A stretch of 64,000 nt of DNA from contig JAXGGA010004523.1 in NCBI GenBank assembly GCA_038373865.1, positions 23,380 to 87,379 of the forward strand, given 5' to 3'. The notes beneath the pieces were generated by a model that was not told the DNA's origin, did not search any database, and saw only the letters and a list, made by a program, of their open reading frames with translations. Made by a program: the position numbers and the translations under genes. Shown one piece after another: positions 60,118-64,000 of this stretch. Source of the stretch: Uloborus plumipes. Taxonomy: Eukaryota; Arthropoda; Arachnida; Araneae; Uloboridae. Numbering within the stretch: position 1 is the first letter of the stretch; every line of letters begins with the position of its first letter.

Positions 60118-60165
60118 GGTGGGCCGCATTTGGCCCGCGGGCCGCAGGTTGTGCACTCCTAGTCT
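60118..60165 (-). mobile_element. hAT right-terminus remnant
   Basis: GGTGGGCCGCATTTGGCCCG ... GCAGGTTGTGCACTCCTAG resembles the inverse of a GTGCACAACCTGCGGCCCGC terminus seen in hAT elements (from memory). The partner end was not found; the GAAGGGCCGCA words at 58105-58150 may be part of the same element. Confidence 0.4.
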
Positions 60166-60706
60166 AGTCTATAACAGACGGATTGAAATTCGAATATTGT
60201 TACTGAAGTAGTAAATGTATATTGATAACAGTATATTGTTACATCGCTTAGCCCTAATAGACAGATACAATCTTAAGTAGTGCTTGGCTCTAAAGTTCAG
60301 AGCTATTGGAGGGCCAGATGACTGTTATAGAGACACAGACTTTTTTCTTTAGTAATGAGATGTTTCTTTATTTTCCGGCTATTTAAACTTTTTAAAAAAA
60401 GTTTGAAGAATTCAAAGGACTTTAAATAAAAAGTTAATACTTCTCCTGGGAAACACAAAGTCAAAATGTAGCCCATTGCCAAGGAATAATAGGCAAAGTT
60501 AAAATCTAAGCCAGGGATTATTATTTTCTGTATAGTTTGAAAAAAGACAAAAGTTTTTCCAAAATCAATTTGAGAAAATTATCTTCTATTGTAGACTTTT
60601 TCAAAAAATAATGTAGGGAAGGAATATCAAGACAAAGATTTTATAATTTAAGTACTGTAAGAAAAGTTACTTATATTTTCAAATTTTTTGTACATATTTA
60701 TAATAT

Positions 60707-62708
60707 CAGTGTTCGCGCTGAACTAATTTCTACCTGGGTCCCATGGACCCAGTAATGAGAAAAAAGTGGGTCCTTTGATGAAAAAATTGAGTCCCGAAAT
60801 ATTTGAATAAAATAACATTATTATTAAAATACAAATGTTGTAAATGCATTGCATCTATGTTTCCTTAGAATAAAATTTATTAATTGTGTGCATACTTTTG
60901 AATGGAAAACAAGTGAACTTGGTGAATGATTAAAGTATACTTAGAAAGGAGTTGTTCTTTTAGTTTTTGAGATCAATATTAATTCAATTCAATTAGTGAC
61001 TAAAATTTGTTTTGGTAGCCTCTTTGGCAAGCCAGTATACTGTCCTCATTTCTTTATCAATTTGCTTTTCTATTGCCACTTCCGAACTTTTCTTGAAAAA
61101 GGATTGTTGTTTAATGATATTTACGGCAGGGATGCACACAACCTTTTTGAAACATCAGGCTACAAAAGATTGATTCTGTTCAGGGTCACTTCAGAAGGGG
61201 TGGAGGACACAGCCTATTTTGCACTCCAGTTTTAGATAATATATATAAAATTGTACAATATGTTCCTTATTTTTACACTCTTTGCAAAAAATAAAGAAAT
61301 AAAACTTACTAAAAAGTAAATGAAATTTAAAATTAGCAGGTATAATTTAACTGTCAGTATTATTTTTTTAACTAGACTCAGCGAACTAATATTAGTTTAA
61401 ACATGTTTAAAATTTATCTGAAAATGCACAGTAATTCATTAATTTCAAGTATTAAATTGACGAATTTTCAGCAAAATTTGATTCATAAAAAACCATTGAT
61501 GCTACAATGAGATAGCTTAGATTGCACCTTTAATTTTTTTTAATATTCGGCTTAATATTAGTCGTATTAAGACACAAAAGAAAGAGGTTTTTAATTGAAT
61601 TTCTGGTATTGGACATGTTTGAATTCATGACATCAATGTAATACAAGTTGTAAGTACTGTCAAACAAAGTGGCACAAGAAGCTGTATTCAAAGAAGCAAG
61701 TTTTTCTAGCAATGAATAAAGACAATGATAAATCCATGATTTTAATCTTCTGCTATTTTTTAAGATTTAAAATCAGCATTTGATTTTTGTGTAAAGGTTA
61801 AAAAAAAAAAAAAATTCTTTGTGGCTAGAAAAGCAATTGTGTCTTCAGAATGTTTTTAATTACGTTGATTAGTTTATTGAAAACATCTGTAAACAAATCA
61901 TATGGAATGATAAAGTAAAACATGTAAAGCAAAACGAAACTAAATATTCTGTGGAAGAATATATAGTTAAATTTCAAGCAGAAAATATGTTTCAAACGCC
62001 TTTTTATTTCGGGCGGAGCGCGGGGGGGGGGGGGGGGGGGGAATGAGACCAAGGGGGAAAATATCACTGTATTTTAGCTCTGTAGGGTTTGCACTAGCGG
62101 CTATTTAGGAAATTTTCTGAAAAATAACTAACCAGAAACAGATGCTTAAAGATTGCTGCCCAATCAGTGCCCGATCAGTAAAAATGTGCCAAAATTAACT
62201 AAGCCTATTTTCCACGTGCTAACGAAAAACGGACAAAAAAGATCTAAAATATTACGAAAATTTCGTACTTGTGTGATGTTTACTATTCAATACCAAGAAA
62301 AGAATGGGAGGACAATGGGACAACATGTGCAATGCCATGGCTTTTAAGACTAGGGCGGGGAGTGATTGACATCTCTAAGTCACAGCTGTGTCCGACCCGG
62401 TTCTTAGAACTAGGATTGCCTGTTAACACAATAGGGGGTCATTGAGTTAGCTGATTAGGCTGGGTTTCTTTTATTCTTTCCTCTCTTTTCATGATTGTAA
62501 AAGTTCAATTATATACAGCATGAAATCAGCTCCAGTTTTCAGGAGTTTTCCGATTCACGGGTCCGAAATAACTTTTTGATCGATTTTTTTTTCTCCTGGC
62601 ATAAACTATTATTTTTGGGTCCCAGGGACCCGAAACTGCGTGAATGTTGCGTCCGTTCTACGAGAATTTGCGTAAAAAACCCGCTATAGCGGGTAAACGC
62701 GAACCCTG
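60707..62708 (+). mobile_element. CAGTGTTCGCGC-ended element
   Basis: Left end CAGTGTTCGCGC and right end GCGAACCCTG, flanked by AATAT (60702-60706, 62709-62713), a candidate 5-bp TSD. Subterminal regions carry TGGGTCCCATGGACCCA and GGGTCCCAGGGACCC palindromic words. It contains an unrecognised open frame (60996-61235, 79 codons) and a run of 20 G at 62022-62041. Right part less AT-rich. Confidence 0.65.
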
Positions 62709-62713
62709 AATAT

Positions 62714-64000
62714 TAAATTACTTTCTTATTTAAAAAATTCTTAGAAATCATTTCAAAAGTTTTCTTGAGAAGGTACTGGTGACAAATGTTTTTTGACAAC
62801 TGCTACCAGTTTCGCAAGGCGAATATTTCTGTCTTTTATGATATACTTGCTTAATCGAATATTCCCCCAGATACTTATATAGGGAACCATTCTTTCACTC
62901 AAAATCAAACATAAAAGGCAAGCTCTTAATTTTTAGAAAAAATTTGATAAGTTTTGCCTTGATTTTTGGAAATAAACATCTCACATAGAAGGGAAATGAA
63001 ATGTAATGAGCTGAAAATGCATAATTTTTTTAATCAGTTTCAATTTTGCCATTTGAACTTTTGATAAATGTTTCGTTTATCATTTTGAATTAATAACCAT
63101 AAAATGTGGGATTGTAACCCTATTTCATTATTTAGAAGCTTCACATACATGGGATACATTCCAGGCACCTTGCTCTGGACAAGCACATGAAAGATTTTAC
63201 AATACATTTGAAGGAAATGAACACTCAAGACAAGGTAGGAATTAAACCCACCGCTTCTGGCATAGAAGACATAGCTTCTACCACAGCGCAATGAAGGTTC
63301 CTATTATAGACATATTATATAATTTTTTTAATAGGCTTGGCCAACAGTTGGGGAAATACATGAATTCAGTATATTTCCAGCATTTTTTTAAGTACTCAGT
63401 CTTTAACTGTAAATTAATTAGTCATTAGTGTTCACTCTAGAGGAAAAAAAGGGCAGGGTGCTGGTGTCTGAAAGGGGCACTACTTCAACGCGGTGTTGCC
63501 CCCTCCCAGAGCTGGGGCACGCCCCTTCAAATATTGTTGAACTCCCCCCCCCCTCTAGGAATATGTACCTGTGCCCCTCCAAAAAAATTGGATAAATAGC
63601 CCTTTAGCTGCAAGATCAGATTCTTTGAGCCATATTTACTGCAATTAAAAATATTCTGATAAGAAATTGGAAATGCATGTGGCAAAAGTATAGGAAATTT
63701 AGGGAACAAATGCATAGATCAACATATTGAGGGATAATTTAAAGTTTGCAAGATAAACCTCTCATTATTTCTTATAATAATATAAATTATGCCATTAAGT
63801 ATTTTAGACGATAAAGAAAATGATGAATATTAATTAAATATTTCAAAAATAATAACATTTAAAACAAACATTAACTTGAAATATTATATGCTCATTTGTT
63901 TAATTTTAATATTTTTGAAAAAAAATCAGTGATAACCAATAAGCAAATAATGACTATCTAACTTGAAGTAATTCATAGACAAGTTTTGGAACAAGATAAT
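62714..64000. other. No gene seen
   Basis: AT-rich right edge, probably still within the DPF gene on the minus strand or upstream of it. A GC-richer patch at 63440-63560 with C runs may be repeat debris. Confidence 0.45.

Larger units (their letters stand above)
57770..60706. other. DPF upstream intron with repeat debris
   Basis: No further DPF exon was found. It holds GC-rich remnants with GAAGGGCCGCA words near 58105-58150, the hAT MITE at 59255-59715, poly(A) runs near 59993-60020, and a hAT-terminus remnant at about 60118-60165. Confidence 0.5.

Noticed and set aside
63440..63560. A hAT element near the right edge
   Set aside because: C-rich words and TCTAGAGG/CCTCTAG-like ends were seen, but no convincing TIR plus TSD.

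Overview
This is a strongly AT-rich, intron-rich animal nuclear window, full of low-complexity runs and DNA transposons. It holds parts of two conserved protein-coding genes that converge on each other. The gene content and transposon mix suggest an arthropod, perhaps a chelicerate such as a spider; that placement is inference. No bacterial, organellar or viral gene is visible, and most open reading frames are chance or transposon-derived.

Gene 1 (+ strand, entering at base 1, stop at 14759-14761) is the 3' half of a caprin homologue, a cytoplasmic RNP/stress-granule RNA-binding protein. Seven exon pieces join in one frame (385 residues plus stop). They cover a caprin-type G3BP-binding segment, a long Ser/Pro/Gln-rich region and an RGG-rich C-terminus. 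Its introns carry pogo-type MITEs, a Helitron-like element, a tRNA-derived foldback element and a satellite array with a three-monomer higher-order repeat.

Gene 2 (- strand, stop at 33197-33199, continuing beyond the right edge) is a d4/DPF-family (DPF2/requiem-like) BAF chromatin-remodelling subunit. Six exons (57700-57769, 56127-56363, 48858-48992, 36619-36731, 36451-36532, 33197-33243) join in one frame (227 residues plus stop). They encode a basic linker, the C2H2 finger, a proline-rich linker and the tandem PHD fingers. The N-terminal exons lie outside the window.

Between and inside the genes are nested DNA transposons, resolved here by terminal inverted repeats (TIRs) and target-site duplications (TSDs). 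At 17140-21750 a Tc1 element sits in a CAGGG-ended element that sits in another. At 22465-27006 one element holds a second copy of that family, which itself holds a hAT element and a mariner with one frameshift. Element 27309-29103 contains a tRNA-Leu-like SINE, and 33729-35958 contains 33951-35417. The deepest nest, in the DPF intron (37118-47565), is a TA-flanked element holding a pogo/Tigger element, which holds a TTAA-flanked foldback element, which holds a hAT element. That hAT holds two elements with GGG...CAATTCC-like ends and 4-bp TSDs: a 2.4-kb near-perfect palindrome, and a 2.15-kb element with eight copies of a 12-bp motif and transposase relics.

The most unusual material is this GGG(T)CAnTTCC-ended group, the spread of 5-, 6- and 8-bp TSDs among CAGGG/CAGTG-ended elements, and the higher-order satellite.
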